Shown: positions 12,222 through 24,400, counted from the stretch's first letter. The stretch is 64,000 bases of DNA from Mermis nigrescens (GCA_036768485.1 JAVLUZ010000223.1:1939893-2003892), one strand, 5' to 3'. Numbers and translations are program-made. Notes: generated by a model not told the origin, from the sequence alone.

Positions 12222-12885
12222 TTATTCGAGTTTTGAACTTTTTGTAATTTTTCCATAATTTAAGTTTTTTTTTAAATATAACTTACGGATGTGTTTAGGA
12301 AATACTTTCTTAAAATTTCTATGTACTTTTTTAGGTATTAGATCAGAACTAATAGTTTGAAGAACTGAAACAAAAACATTATACATATCATCTGCCGAAG
12401 TACACTGATTAAATAAATCGGGCCAAGAAACAGTGGCTAATCGCATAGAAATTAACTCGTAATTGGCTTTTCGAAAATTTAAAACAAGAGGGCATGTGAT
12501 TTGTCTCTTCGTACCCTTGAATTTCGAAAGCAATAGAATTATGATCACTAACAGAAAAAGGAGGTGATATCTTCACGTTAATGGCTTGATTAAGTGAAAA
12601 AAGCAAATCTAATATATTATTATCGTGAGTTGGACTACGGATTAGTTGCTCCAAACCAGTTGTACAGAAGGTGTCATAAAATAAAGTATTGATGGGATCA
12701 GAAGGAAAGGTGTTGGAGACCCAATTAATTTTAGGAAGATTAAAATCACCAACAATTAATAAAGGATAAGGTACATTAGAAGCCCATTCAATAGAATTAC
12801 AAAGACTTTCAGCATACATAATATCATAAGTAGGAGGACGATAAGCTAGAATAAATCTAGTTTTGAAATCAGTATTGCATAAATC
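12222..12885 (-). pseudogene. LINE endonuclease domain, frameshifted and 5'-truncated
   Basis: The minus strand encodes the C-terminal part of an APE-type endonuclease: GDFNLPKINW (near 12740), NNILDLLFS (near 12605) and SDHNSI (near 12540), the three hallmark blocks. The frame changes near 12510-12530 into 12222-12548, then again near the T-run at 12262-12272 into the RT frame. The N-terminal catalytic Asn/Glu part is missing because the copy ends near 12885, where an opposite-strand LINE piece begins. Confidence 0.8.
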
Positions 12886-12904
12886 TCAAAAAATACCGAT
12901 TTCA

Positions 12905-13370
12905 TGATCAGTTTTTAAAACATACGTTAGACCTATCCTTGAATACGGATCTGTTGTCTGGAATCCATACCAAATTGGAGATATTACACGACTTGAAAAA
13001 TTTACAAAGAAAATTCACAATAAAATTATTTTGGAATAAAACTTTATCGTATGATGAAAGATTGAATATCCTAAACTTAGAACGACTCAAAACCCGTCGT
13101 ATCCACACTGATCTTGTTTTTGCTTTTAAAATTGTTAAAACAAAATATTGTCATTTAATGAATTAGCAGAGGTACCTACTAGATACGAAAATAACAAGAC
13201 TGTTCATCAAACAATCACGATTAGATTGTAGAAAACATGACTTTGCGAACAGGGTGGCTGAAATTTGGAACATTCTCCCTCAAAATACAGTTGACCGTAA
13301 TAACCCAATAGCTTTCAGAAATATGATTTCGGAAATTGATTTTATTGTTTATCTTAAGGGGTGTACGTAA
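12905..13370 (+). pseudogene. Second CR1-like LINE, 3' fragment
   Basis: The plus strand encodes the segment just after the RT core: YVRPILEYGSVVWNPYQIG, then after a +1/-1 shift LSYDERLNILNLERLKTRR, and near the end RVAEIWNILPQN before a stop at about 13370. It is homologous to but clearly diverged from the 10402-12141 element, so a different subfamily. It sits head to head with that element. Confidence 0.75.
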
Positions 13371-13913
13371 GAGCATTGTGCCTTACGCTCCTGATACCAT
13401 TGCATTATCTGTTGCTTTATGCATATACTTTGTTCTATGCAGATTGTGTATTATGTTCACGTTGACAATGCATTTTTACCTACTTTTATGTGTCTTTTTT
13501 AATACTTTTGGAGAACAAATTTTCTTCATTTTTAGACCAAAAAGCGGATAAAAACGGTGCTTGTAACACTCTGTATAGTAAATCGCATTTTAAAAGTCTT
13601 TGTCATAATTAATAAACCTGCTGCTTATGAACAACGTTTCGTAAAACAGACTATAACTATCTTGTTAGTACACTGTATGTATAGTCCAATTCATTTAAAT
13701 TTAGGGTTTTTGAAAAAGTTTCAAGTGCCTACAAAAGTGGTTTAAACTAACAATATAGTTGTGATGTTCTTATATCGGGTCATGGTGAGACACTTGCTAT
13801 TGCCAAACCTAATCACTGCATCAAAAGTTTAAACCATTTTTGTAACCTGATTAATGCAGATTAAATTCAAAGGAAAACCGCAGAGTTAAATTAAACAAAA
13901 TATAAGTATATAT
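13371..13913. other. LINE 3' flank and an inverted CTATAGTC-type end
   Basis: 13371-13560 is probably the 3' UTR of the plus-strand LINE. At 13633-13653 the phrase 'cgtaaaacagactata' is the reverse complement of the end at 13914, so it may be the terminus of another member of that family. Small open frames here have no support. Confidence 0.4.
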
Positions 13914-14021
13914 CTATAGTCTGTTTTACAAAACCTTGTGCATGGATCTTAATTCTTGAAGCGACGCAAATCGATTACAAAAGCGGTTTTAGAGACAATT
14001 TCTGAGGAAAGCGACCATTAA

Positions 14022-14212
14022 CAGGGGCGGATTTAGGAAGGGCGGGGGGCAGCACCCCCTCATTGGCCCAAAATAGTGCGCAAAATTAAAGATTTTTGAG
14101 CGATTTTTAGCGATTTTCGGGTTAAAACGGCTAATTTTCCAGCCTAAGTCAGGGTTCCGCCCCCCCTTAGGTGTACCGCCCCCCTCTTAGGAAAATTCTG
14201 GATCCGCCACTG
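14022..14212. mobile_element. hAT-type MITE, GTGGCGGAT family, 191 bp
   Basis: Left end CAGGGGCGGATTTAGG, right end GGATCCGCCACTG, with G- and C-runs inside each end. Flanks accattaa and accactca agree at 6 of 8 positions, an aged 8-bp duplication. The copy at 21585-21765 is the same family in opposite orientation. Confidence 0.8.
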
Positions 14213-14229
14213 ACCACTCACTGTATGAA

Positions 14230-14700
14230 AATTTGCTAAGTAAAAAATCAACATACTCTGAAAATCAGCTGTATAAAGTAGTTGTTGACGCTCGGAATGA
14301 AAATGTTATTCCTTTTACACAAAACCCTAAATTCGTGAAGCTACAGTAAGCGCAATTTTTCCGAAATTTTCTTTAATTTTTATGCTTCTAGTTTATTGCC
14401 GGCAACTTTCGCAGTTTTCAAGATGATTACATAAAACTTTTCTCAATAGAACAAGTGGACGCACTTAACATTGAGAAATTTAATTTTTATATGTCTGCTT
14501 TTGTACACGTTAAACTACGGGTTTCGCACAAAATTTTCATTCCCAAAAAGACAAAATTTTGTACAAAAATTACTGTAGCATAGTCAATTTTTCATTGTGA
14601 CAAAAATTTTTTTACATGATTTGTCATTACCGATTTTTATTCTGGCGAAAAATCGTGATAAAATTTGGACAGCAGCACAAGTTACAACAGTTTTATAAGC
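14230..14700. repeat. Left arm of long inverted repeat (pairs with 30340-30830)
   Basis: Aligns by eye to the reverse complement of 30340-30830 over several hundred bases with scattered differences. The small open frames at 14584-14862 and 14616-14965 overlap this arm and the adjacent MITE and are not genes. Confidence 0.7.
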
Positions 14701-14767
14701 ACGAATCATGGCGGCTGTCGACGGAAAACCACATAGATACTTCACAGTGCACCTTTTCAGCAAGTTG

Positions 14768-15018
14768 CATGCATAGGTGGGTGGCATTAAAGTTCTGGGG
14801 GTGAAAGATTTTTCAAAGGTAAAAAATGGCTTTAAAAAGGTGGTATGGCGTAAAAACGCCATTTTTAAACATTTCTCATCGAGCCCTATTCATTGGCATC
14901 AAAAAATTGAGAAAAAACTAAAAAAATTTCAAACATTAAATTCTGGGGGGTATGTTGGTTCCTAGGGGGTATTTTGGTTTCTTAGTAGTGCATACCCCCA
15001 AACTCCTCCTCATGCCCA
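14768..15018. mobile_element. hAT-type MITE interrupted by the gypsy element
   Basis: In reverse orientation this matches the MITE at 33841-34067: it starts 'catgcataggtgggtggc', has 'tggtatggcg' and 'ttcattggcatcaaaaaatt', and ends with the G-run block then 'catgccca'. The missing last bases (AGGTRTG) appear at 29402-29408, on the far side of the retrotransposon. The gypsy element therefore inserted near the very end of this MITE. Confidence 0.65.
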
Positions 15019-16075
15019 TGTAAATACATGGCCGCCCTAATAATCTACAAAGAATCAACATAGGACGGGTGTATTTGCCTTCGAGGATTACTTAGGTGCA
15101 CGTAGGTACTAGTCTACGCTTAGCGCTGGTCCCGATTGCGCAGCCTGGGATGCCGCTTTCCGTCTTTGGACTCTTACAGACCCTACGGCTTCGATCCCTC
15201 AGCCCTAATATTGCTGGCTGCTTCTGGTCAGGTGACCTGGCAGCTACGCCCTAAGACCTAAGGCTACTTACCTAATCTCGGAATTTGCCGCAGGTTCAGT
15301 TGACCCTATCTCAAGGCTCAAGTTGAATATTTAGCTTCTTTTTTTTTTTCCAATCAGTGCCTGATCCGAAATGTTTTTGGTTCTAATATGTGTAGCACAA
15401 TAAACTTTGAAAACAACAACATTGAGCTCTACGCTGATCAATCATCCCTAAAAGATTAAATAATATTTTGATTAATTTTGGAATTTGAGGAAAGAATTAA
15501 GTTTTTCAAATAAAAATAGCAATCATACGGAAATTACCTATCCTTCCACTCTGATGAGCTGAAATCCTTGACGTGGGCAATAATAAGCCTAACCCTCAGT
15601 ATAACCAAAAACCCTGGGTAGGTTTTCTCTAATTTATTTCAGACGAAAATCCCGGCCTGTAGCCGGACAACAAATAAGCAAAAGAAAAACGAAAACGTAC
15701 GGACTATACACACGTACGATGGCCAACTCCCACTGCCAACAACACTCTCTAACTACATTGGCCTCAAGAGACCATTACAGTAAAATAAACAAAGATCAAA
15801 TCAACGTAATACTGATACACTTTTATCTCAGATCAGATATTTATCCATTACACAAGCGGTATGCATGAAACAATTACTATTATCATACACTTAACTCTAT
15901 GCTGGACAAGCATCTAAATGTTTTTTATTATTTAAAATTGGGAAAAAGTGGGAAGACCGAAGGCATAGCCCACAGTACACTATCGTAGATAGCTACTAGT
16001 ATTGGCTATGTGATGGCTACCACCGCAGACTGCTAAGGCAAGTTCGCCTATACGTCAACAGCTCTCGTAGTTACA
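15019..16075 (-). repeat. Ty3/gypsy LTR (3' LTR of minus-strand element)
   Basis: A direct repeat of 28395-29398, with both copies starting TGTAA and ending GTTACA, a short inverted repeat typical of LTR ends. The two copies remain alignable end to end but differ by many substitutions and short indels. The host bases left and right (ccca / cgca) are consistent with a decayed 4-bp target duplication. Confidence 0.85.
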
Positions 16076-16084
16076 CTCCCCACT
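16076..16084 (-). promoter_or_regulatory. Polypurine tract of gypsy element
   Basis: Minus strand reads AGTGGGGAG immediately before the TGTAAC start of the LTR. This is the expected position and composition of the plus-strand primer and fixes the element's orientation. Confidence 0.75.
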
Positions 16085-16706
16085 GACATCTTAAGAAAAA
16101 ATAGAAACGAAGTGAAGGAATTTTTCGAAGGAAGAGGGTTAAACCAACACCAATAGCGTCTATCACGCTTCTACAACTCGGCACTCCAGCATTCATAACG
16201 CCTCTACTCACAACGTCCATAACACCTCATCCCTGAGCGAACGTGAAAAACGAAAGCCAAAAACAAAAAACAAATAGCGATAACAAATAACGGTCAACGC
16301 ATGACTCGTTCGCACTCAGGGAAAACTCTCGAGCAACACTCTCAATGGCGCCTAGGTATAACTATATTATTTGCTGAGTAATGATGAACTCCAGTCTTGG
16401 ACAGCATTGCATAATATTCGATCTACTTTTAATTAGCCTCCTTCAGTCCCCGGTAATGGGGAAAAATTTTGAATTGAAAAAGTTTTAAGATTAGGTATGA
16501 ATTAACCCCTTGTCCGTTAAAGAGTTAAGATACCATAATAGTAACACCGCTATTTGAAAAATTAAAATACGAATGATAAGGCAAGGTATACTGAGCAAAA
16601 TTAAAGACACTGACCGAATTAAAACAAGAGGTAAACGATAAAAACCTTGAAAAATGGCAAATTATGCGAGATAGCAGGAAAAATAAAGGCACCGTCAAAG
16701 AAAAAT
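16085..16706. other. Gypsy interior, 3' non-coding part
   Basis: No recognisable domain between the polypurine tract and the last unassigned frame. The Phe/Leu-rich minus-strand frames at 16525-16819 look like AT-rich chance translations. Confidence 0.4.
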
Positions 16707-17378
16707 TTACAGCAAGAAAAAATGACAAGAAAAAATACACATGAAATAAACGATACACGAAGTCCTGGAATCCACATCAGGACGAAAAAATGAAAAATGA
16801 CAAAAAAGCTGCTGGTCAATTTGAGCGCGTTCGCAGAGTTCCAAAAAGTTCTGTACGTCGAACTTGTGAATTAATATTGATCCTGATAATAGGCCTTCGA
16901 GCCACGCAGTTTTCCGCGATGTCCTTGGCCGTTGAAAATAATCACGATCCGATTCAGGTTCGCAGCCGCGTGCTCGAGCCGTTCGCGATACTGGTATGAC
17001 GTTGCCTCGCCCGTACATATGTTGGCGTAAGCGTCGATGTGGTATCAACTGGACGATCGTCGTCCTCAAAGTCGTCGTCGTCCTCGTAGTCATCTGCGTA
17101 ACGGCCCAGCCGGTACCAGATGCGCCGGAGTGAATAGTACTCCGGTGTAAAACCAAGCGTTTGTTCACGTGAAGATTCGTGGACGCTGTTGTCGGGTGCG
17201 TAACAGGCCACGGTTTAGGCAATAGTGGACCTGGTCGAGGTTGTGGTTGATAGACCCCGTTGGCTGATTGATCTTGTTCCAACGGTGAACGATACGGTGG
17301 TCCCATTGTTGCCGTTGACGGGATTGTAACCAGCCTGATGAGCTTCGCGGTTCGACTGAGACGGACGGCAATATTCAT
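16707..17378 (-). pseudogene. Gypsy post-integrase frame, unassigned
   Basis: A 223-residue minus-strand frame rich in Thr, Arg and Pro, overlapping in another frame with 17215-17745 and with 16954-17211. The pattern (neighbouring overlapping frames with similar composition) suggests one former protein broken by indels. No membrane protein or other domain is visible, so I do not call it an envelope gene although it occupies that position. Confidence 0.35.
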
Positions 17379-17745
17379 AAGGCTGCTGCTGTTGTGGGCG
17401 CAACAGATGAATGACCAACATCGGCCTGTGAATATGCCTTGGAATGCTGACGCGATTCTGCTTAGATTGCTGCTGTTGCCGCGGTTGGGTCTGCGGTCGT
17501 GTATGTTGCTGTATATGTGGTTTTACTGGTGCTTGTGATTGTACTTGTGATTGTGAGCGATGATGCATATGAGCATGACGTTGCCGGGATGACTGTGGTT
17601 CTTGCCGCATAGATCCTCTTTGGCTTGAACGTGCTCTTAATTTAGCTGTGACTTCAGCTTGAACAAGTCTTCTGACTCGTTGCTTTTCCAAATTCTTCAA
17701 CCGACGCAAGGTATGCTCAGTTTTTGTATCATAAAATCGATTCAA
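17215..17745 (-). pseudogene. Gypsy post-integrase Q/R-rich frame, unassigned
   Basis: A 176-residue frame with a basic N-terminal helix-like part (RRLKNLEKQRVRRLVQAE) and then Gln-rich, His-rich low-complexity sequence including several short Q runs. The composition is that of a disordered nucleic-acid-binding or structural protein, but no family is recognised. It belongs to the retrotransposon because it lies between its integrase and 3' LTR. Confidence 0.4.
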
Positions 17746-18749
17746 TTTAGCTTATGTTTGTCTTCCAACATATGTCGAACATCTGAGGTTTCAGCGAGAG
17801 AACCGGCGACGCGATAATTTCGTCGCACGCCTTGGCATCTCTAAAGCCAGATTTTCACGATCGCGTTGTTCGTCGTCATCGTGCTCTACGCATTTCGATT
17901 TGTGCCTCCAGAGATAGATCGACCTCGGGCATATCAAGGCTCTTTGAGGATCCACTTGGGTCTTGCAAGGATGCCTGCCGTCTACTCTTTTCCAATTTTT
18001 TCTAAATCACCTTGAATTCGGTGTTTAAGGTAAAACACAGATTTTGGCGACCTCAAAAAACGGTCAAATTCGAACCGGCACTTCAAGTGGCGGATCGGTT
18101 ACTAACCCGATTTGACGAATCATATTATGTAACACCATAGGACTTTCAATTCGCCTTGTTAACTCTGGGAATTCCGGGAAGGCCTCTCTTGGCGAGTGTG
18201 TAAGATTCGCCAAGGAAAGCTAGCGCAACATACGACGTAGCTGTTCCACCATGCGCCAGCCTATCGCGGCATTGCCGTAGGCATACGCATAAAAAGTGGA
18301 ACTTTCTGTCAAAAATTCCAAAAGCACTCTAGCGCGCATGACGTCTGTGTGGAGAGAATCATGTGGAGTCCATTACTTGAATCATATAACGATTGAAACT
18401 CTCTAGGAAGGTATCGAAAATATCGACCATTTGATGCATCGATATTAAGATTTGGCACTAAATGATCTGGCGCTGGTGATATTCTGTGCAGTAAAAATTC
18501 TGGAAAAGTCTGGTGCATAATGTATCCAATCACACCACACTCAGTGCGTCAAGGTGTGGGTGCACTACCAGATACTGTAAAGGAACTCATACAGCATCAT
18601 TCGGTTGTAATGAAAAACCGGCTACGCACAAAAATTGGTCAGGGTAAAATAATCGATTGAAAATGCTCATTTTGCTGATAAATCAGGTGCCCAGCCGCAC
18701 AATCAACATCAGCCAAAGGTTGTGCGATTGTAGACCACATACTAAGGAC

Positions 18750-19482
18750 TTAGCAGTGTGTCAGTCGTAGCCACGTAATGCAGATGTGCTGCGTACACCC
18801 AGTCAAAGTGCACTTGAGCCTCGACCAACTGGTCGTACAGATGCATTCCTGTGACTTCACCAGATAAGAGTGTAACTTGTGCAATACGTCAGGCGCGATA
18901 TAGCACGGTGCTTCACGCGTTATGGTCTCCATCATGTTGAAAAAATGTTGCACATAACGCGGCGATTTTGAACTCTCGCGTTCTCTTCTGCAGATACGCG
19001 TTTGCGTATGGCTTGAACCATGCGCAGGTACTGCGACTTCTAGATTTGACGGTGGATTTTGAATAATCCTGTGGTTGAATATTCGCCACGGTATTTGACA
19101 CTTTCCGTCATGGCCATGAGCCATAAAACAAGTAGGAGGTGCCACTGAACTCGACACGCCTTGTGGCGTGGAGTGTGGCCTTGATTTGCGTGGACAACGC
19201 TGCTGCTGCTTCCTGTGCAGGTAGTGAGCATTGAGGTGGCGGTGGAAAGCCTATAATTTCTGTCATGATAACATCAGGTTCAGGTTGACGCTCTGCAATC
19301 CGGCTGAGAAGTCGGTAAAGGTAAAGTGAACTGGCCAAGGGTGCACCTGCTGGTCCGCCGCAAGCGATTGTGAAACAATCGGTTGCGAAACAGTAGTAGC
19401 CCCTTTTCGAGCCATTGCCGCGCATGTGGTACGCAGTATTTTCAGTTTGCTGCCTTTTGGCCTCAGCGTTGGATAACGCCAT
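18750..19482 (-). pseudogene. Gypsy post-integrase frames, unassigned
   Basis: Minus-strand frames 19108-19482 (124 residues, starting MALSNAEAKRQQ), 18913-19101 and 18750-19157 overlap in different frames and probably represent one broken coding region. A short Cys/Gly-containing stretch (FATDCFTIACGGPAGAP) is present. No known domain recognised. Confidence 0.3.
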
Positions 19483-19689
19483 GACTAAGGAGACAAATCG
19501 TCGTCTTCTGTGGACACAGATGGTTCAATTCCAACCATAGGAGAATCGTAAGGAATATCAGTTTGAAGAAATCGCAGAAGCTGGGAGTACTTGAGCTGGT
19601 TGGTTTGGACTTAGGTTCGGTATCAGACGCATGAACTGGGCCAAGCTAAGTCGGCAATGGCTGAATCTCTGAACTTTAGATCAGGATTA

Positions 19690-20600
19690 TCAAGCATTAG
19701 TTTGAGCCAACGCTTCCGTTACAGAGGCAACGGTGGTGGCTGCGGCTATGACGCTGGTAGCTGCGGGCTGGTCCGTAAAGTCCTCTACTGTGACTAACTC
19801 TGCCATCAGAATCAAAGGAGACATCAGTCGCCGTACCAGTCCTTTAGCCCCATGATGGCTTAGAGACGACAATGGTATATGCCGTCTGGTTTTCGGTTTG
19901 CTAAACTTTAATGTGCGACTCATTATTTAAACAAAATTGGCATAGGTTTCTATGTTGTTAATGCCAATTATTTTGCGAGCAGCCTTCTATCAATATAGAA
20001 AACATCGATAGTTATCAAGACATCATTGCTAAATAATGTTGCATATCCCGAGTTAGTGGTAAACTCCACGCCTGTCCAAAATTATCAGACGCGTTGGGAT
20101 TAATAGCCATGTCAGAAAAATTCAGCCAAAGCGCTTTAAAGTATGTGAATGTGCTGTAATATGGAGACGGCAAGTGAACGCTCTCGCCAAAGGCTGAATA
20201 TCGATAAAATTTGCACTAAACGGATCTTTCAATGCCGTTGATTTCGAATCTCGGCATCAGGAATTGCCAAGAATTTCTTCAAAGTTGGGCCGTAAGCCCT
20301 TGAAAATACATAAAGTCTGTCTTGCGTAGGGTCGCTAACAGACCATATATACGTTAGGTAGATGCGTTTCGAGCAGCTGATGAAGCCCAAACGGAGGGTT
20401 CTGGGAGCTTAGCAATGTCCCAGCAGAACACATGACCGTTTGCGCTAGCAACTTGGACATAGCAGACGAATGGGCCATGGAGGTCCTGATAGGTGGGACA
20501 TAGCTGCTTAAAACGCAAATCCCAGGTCTTATAAAGTTCTGCCTTTTCTGTCATTCACAAATTCGAATTGTAGCCTAAGAGCCAAGTGCCATTTGTCATG
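19690..20600 (-). pseudogene. Gypsy post-integrase frames, unassigned
   Basis: Two short minus-strand frames (19690-19923, Ala/Val/Thr-rich C-terminus; 20354-20554, containing CWDIAKLPEPSVW) separated by stop-rich sequence. They may belong to the same broken reading region as the frames downstream. Function unknown. Confidence 0.25.
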
Positions 20601-21380
20601 TTTGATGGCTGAATCAAAGCCCAAATAGCCCCAAAAGACTCCTGGTCGTTGGTGATTAAAACAGTGGATAGAAGTCTCTTCTTTGGTACACGTAGGGTAG
20701 CCAAAGGGAATCTATCAAACCTGTTCTCCCACCAGAGCTGTTGGTCATTTATACGTTTACTGTGATTTGCGGCTACATGTGTTTTATAACATCATTTTTT
20801 GCAGTAAGTGCTTCTAAACCACCAACACGACTAGCATCATTTTGTGGCAGCAGGTCTGGGAGCCAACCCCGCTCCAAAGCCATATTAGTCAAAGCCGAAC
20901 AAAACTCAAAAGCCGAACAAATCCTATCTAGGGGACACGGGATCAGCCGCCTCTTGAATTAAATTATGACCAGCTGCTTCAGCAATGCCTCCTTGCTGGG
21001 GTACCATCAAGTAGCCATGGGTTCAAGTAAAAGGGAAAACATTAGATAATGGTACGGCATAAAGGTTTTGCTTCATTTAATAGTCGTGATAGGCGCCAAA
21101 ATAGTCCTTAGCTTTTGCTCCTGCCCGGTAAATCCTCAAAACTTATGATCACGTTGGGCAAGAGGGCGATGTGGTAATTTTACCAAGACAAATGCTAGGG
21201 ACATATGTGTGTTACAACAATTAAATCCGAGTACGGTAATTTGGGCTCAGGCAGAAGTCTATTCTGGTGAACGAGATGAGTGATTAGAGGATTGAGTAGA
21301 ATACATGTGATTTTCGCAGTTTCAGGAGTAGGTAAATCAATGATTCTGTACGACCAACACGTTTGGGTGATAGCTTCACG
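20601..21380. other. Gypsy interior between integrase and unassigned frames
   Basis: Only short frames, such as 21195-21407 on the minus strand. No recognisable motif. It is part of the retrotransposon by position. Confidence 0.35.
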
Positions 21381-21399
21381 ATTTAGTTGAATTACTGAG

Positions 21400-22450
21400 G
21401 TACACAAGGCAACTATATCCGAGAGAAAAATTTGTTTGAGCTACTGACTTATCATATTGAGATTTTTGCTGCTATGCGCTGATGTTTTTGACGTATCAGT
21501 GCAGATCTTGTGTGCCGCTTTAAGTCAATGACATATTTTCCGCAACAGATGGTAAATTTGGATTCATTAAAGCTACGAGAGTAGCAGTGGCGGATCTAGG
21601 ATTTTCCTAAGGGGGGGCGTACTTAAGGGGGGGCGGAACCTCTGACTTGAGCGGAAAATTCAGCCGCCTTTGACCTGAAAATCGCTAAAAATCGCTCAAA
21701 AATGCTTAATTTTTCGCACTATTTTTATACCTGAAGGCCCCCCCGGCTCCCTAAATCCGCCCCTGATGAGTAGAGTGTCAGCGGGAAATGCCGGTTCGCG
21801 ACCATAAAGCATTTTCAAAAGGATGGCATAGGTTGATGAATGGAGTCGCGCGTATGCAAATAACGCAAAAGGTAGAAATTGGCTCCCTAATCATACTGGA
21901 ACGCGCACTCAGCTTAGACAAACCATCAATCAAAGTGATTATAATGTTCCACCAACCCATCACACTGGGGGTGATAATAAATATTTTTGAACGTTTAATA
22001 GTTTACAAACTTCCGAAGGTAGATGTAAAGTTTGAACCCTGATCTGTCAAAAATTTTGGGAACCTATAACGTGGAATAATTTTAATAAATTTGCGATTGT
22101 TGTTGCTTTTATGTCAGAAACAGCAAAAGCTTCCACGTATTTGGTACAATAATCCATAAAACTACAATTTGTCATTTCCGAGGAGATCAGGCATATGCAA
22201 ACATCACACGCAGAAGAAGTTCAAAAGGTATGATACTTTGATTGGTTGTAATGGAACGGATGTGGAATTTAATGCGACCTTACGTTGTAAGCACACATCA
22301 CAATTTTACACCACGCGATCACATCATTTTCTATGCACGGCCACCAATAACGCATTTGTATGGCGGGCAAGATTTTGGCGCTGGCGAAAATGAGCTCCGA
22401 AAAACAGAGTCAAGAAATTTGGTTAATATAAAGTGACACAAAGACGGCAT
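21400..22450 (-). pseudogene. Gypsy integrase, frameshifted
   Basis: Minus-strand fragments in changing frames show the integrase order: a zinc-finger half with CDVC (near 22270), the core segment with LTDQGSNF (near 22030-22055), then YHPQCDGLVEHYN (about 21935-21985) containing the catalytic-Glu region, a FAYAR/LYGREP-type stretch (about 21790-21860) and a basic tail. Motifs are typical of Ty3/gypsy. At least four frame changes are needed and a 181-bp MITE (21585-21765) splits the tail. Confidence 0.75.
21585..21765. mobile_element. hAT-type MITE inside gypsy integrase, 181 bp
   Basis: Left end CAGTGGCGGATCTAGG, right end CTAAATCCGCCCCTG, same family as 14022-14212. Flanks gagagtag and atgagtag share the last six bases, an aged 8-bp duplication. 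Its insertion post-dates the retrotransposon. Confidence 0.8.
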
Positions 22451-22880
22451 GACTATTTGATGTACGACAGCTGGTGAACGTTTAGGTTGGAATCACAAAA
22501 AGAACATCGTTTACTTAGAAAATTCGTCACTTATTTTTCGTCCTTAAGCTACGGTGATGCTAATTTATATCACATTCGTAACGCGTTCAACAGTAAACGC
22601 GCAGGTGTTAGCATTTGCGCTTTTTCAGCATCGGGGTAATAGGCGTTCACGTAAATGTAGGTGGTTTCATATTGGCAGGATCGATTTGCACAGTAGGATT
22701 ATTATTTTGCGCATTTGGATGATTAATTGGTGCAGTAGGCGCATTGTCGCTGATCGGTCAGGTGGAACTGATCTATCATTCGACTCAGAATCTTCCGATT
22801 CTAAATTTGCTATGTTAACGATATTTTTGCGCTTCAAGTTTATATTTTCGTTCTGCATGATCGTATTTAGGTGTCGAAGA
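22451..22880. other. Gypsy pol linker between RNase H and integrase
   Basis: Position between RNase H and integrase relics. The 137-residue plus-strand frame at 22554-22967 runs antisense to pol and is not considered a gene. Confidence 0.4.
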
Positions 22881-23250
22881 AGATCAGCTGCGCAGTATAT
22901 GCACTGTGAACATAAACGAGCACATTACATTCATATTCTTGCAATTTTGAGACTCCCAACAGCGTAAATGACTAATGGGTCTTTAACATTTAATTAGCCA
23001 CGCAATGCTTGATGATTGCTTTGACAATGAATTTTTTATTGTAAAGATAATGTCAATAATGCTTTGATGGGCTCAATACTACCGCTAATGCTTTTTCCAA
23101 AGTAGCATAGTTACATTCGCAGAATTTAGCACGTGACTAGTGTAGCTAAGAATAAAACGATTTTGGATGGTAAATGTCTTTAGATCAAAATAGCACCTAA
23201 CGCGAATTACTTGCGCTAGTTGTTAAAATAAATTGCGCTCATCGTCACTA
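22881..23250 (-). pseudogene. Gypsy RNase H, frameshifted
   Basis: Minus-strand fragments include SKLQEYECNV (near 22920-22960), the motif that ends the gypsy RNase H domain, and upstream a stretch around 23060-23130 resembling the 'nYatlEkEaLAvv' block but broken by shifts. Identification rests on motif order downstream of RT. Confidence 0.6.
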
Positions 23251-23499
23251 AGTAATTGTAAAATAGGTGGGATGTAAATGCTTTCCAGAAGCTCAAAGGC
23301 GGTTTGGTGTTTGCCTTCCAGCAAAATTCGACATCTTTACTAAGAAGATGAATAACGTGTTTAGCGATTTTAGCAAGATCTTTAACGAATTTTTAAACCA
23401 TTGACTAAGCCAAGGAATTTCCGCAAAATTTAATCGTTTTCGGTACGAAATGAGATTAAATCTGCGACTTTGGACATACTCTTCTTCTAGGAGTAATGC

Positions 23500-24400
23500 C
23501 TATTGCACTTATGCTGTGGCCAAGAAATTTTAATTTTCCTGCATGCTAGCATTTGGCATTTATCAGGCTTTACTACAAGTTCGCTTTTTTAAGAGCAATA
23601 AAGACATTCTCAAGATCTTTAAATGTTCTTTTGAAAGTGTGAAAAGATAATTGGCGTCATCAATGTAAACGAGACAAGATTTCCAATTTAGACCTGCGAG
23701 CACGAGCTCCATTAGCCTTTGGAATTAAGTGGCGCATTTTTAAACTAAAAGGTAAAACTTCAAATTTGTTAAGACCAACAGGACATATGAATGCAGCTTT
23801 TTCGCAGATTTATTATCTATACCGCCAGTATCCAGATTTTAAATCTAGTAAAAGTTAAAATATGCGGTACGGTTTGCCGTATCAAAATAATCGCTTCAGT
23901 TGTGAAGAGGATAAACTTGCGTTTTAGTAACGCTATTTAATCGGCTGATAATCGCATAACTCGCCTAGGAACCGTCCTTTTTCCAATGAGAAATAATGGA
24001 TTCGCCTATGGGCTGGTTGTAGGTCGAATAATTTTATTCGCAAGCATTTCATTTATAATTTTCTGCATAGATTCTCTTCTAGAATGTCTAACACGAGAAA
24101 GCTTCAGCCAACGGGTGGATTATCCTTTGTGTCAATTTTGATGTTTCATTAAGGGGGTACGCCTGAGAGGTTCGTTTTTTTAATGCAAAATTATCGTATT
24201 TTAAGCAAAGTTCACGAATTTGTTGCTGTTGTTCAGAATCAACGGGCGGAGCCGCTTAAAGCTTTATTTATTGATGCAAAAAGTTCTGCGTTCAATATCA
24301 AAGATGAAACATGCGACAATCTCGGCATCAGAGGTTAAAGAACCTATTATTTCACCAGAGTTTGGATGCGAATTATGCTTAGAGATGTTACAAACGCGAA
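23500..24400 (-). pseudogene. Gypsy reverse transcriptase, frameshifted
   Basis: The catalytic box is visible on the minus strand as LVYIDD (Asp pair coded at 23656-23667), preceded by LMELVLAGLNWKS and, in a shifted frame, by a LPFSLKNAP block near 23735-23760. Y[IV]DD with this context is the Ty3/gypsy RT signature. Frames change at least twice in 150 bases, so no functional enzyme is made. Confidence 0.8.

Noticed and set aside
13336..13745. Two plus-strand frames of 62-71 residues
   Set aside because: They lie in the LINE 3' UTR and in a transposon end; hydrophobic composition follows from T-richness.
16525..16819. Phe/Leu-rich minus-strand frames considered as envelope transmembrane segments of the gypsy element
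   Set aside because: Very short, in two overlapping frames, AT-driven composition, and no accompanying signal peptide or cleavage motif.
22554..22967. 137-residue plus-strand frame
   Set aside because: Antisense to the gypsy RNase H/integrase region, where the sense strand has clear pol motifs.
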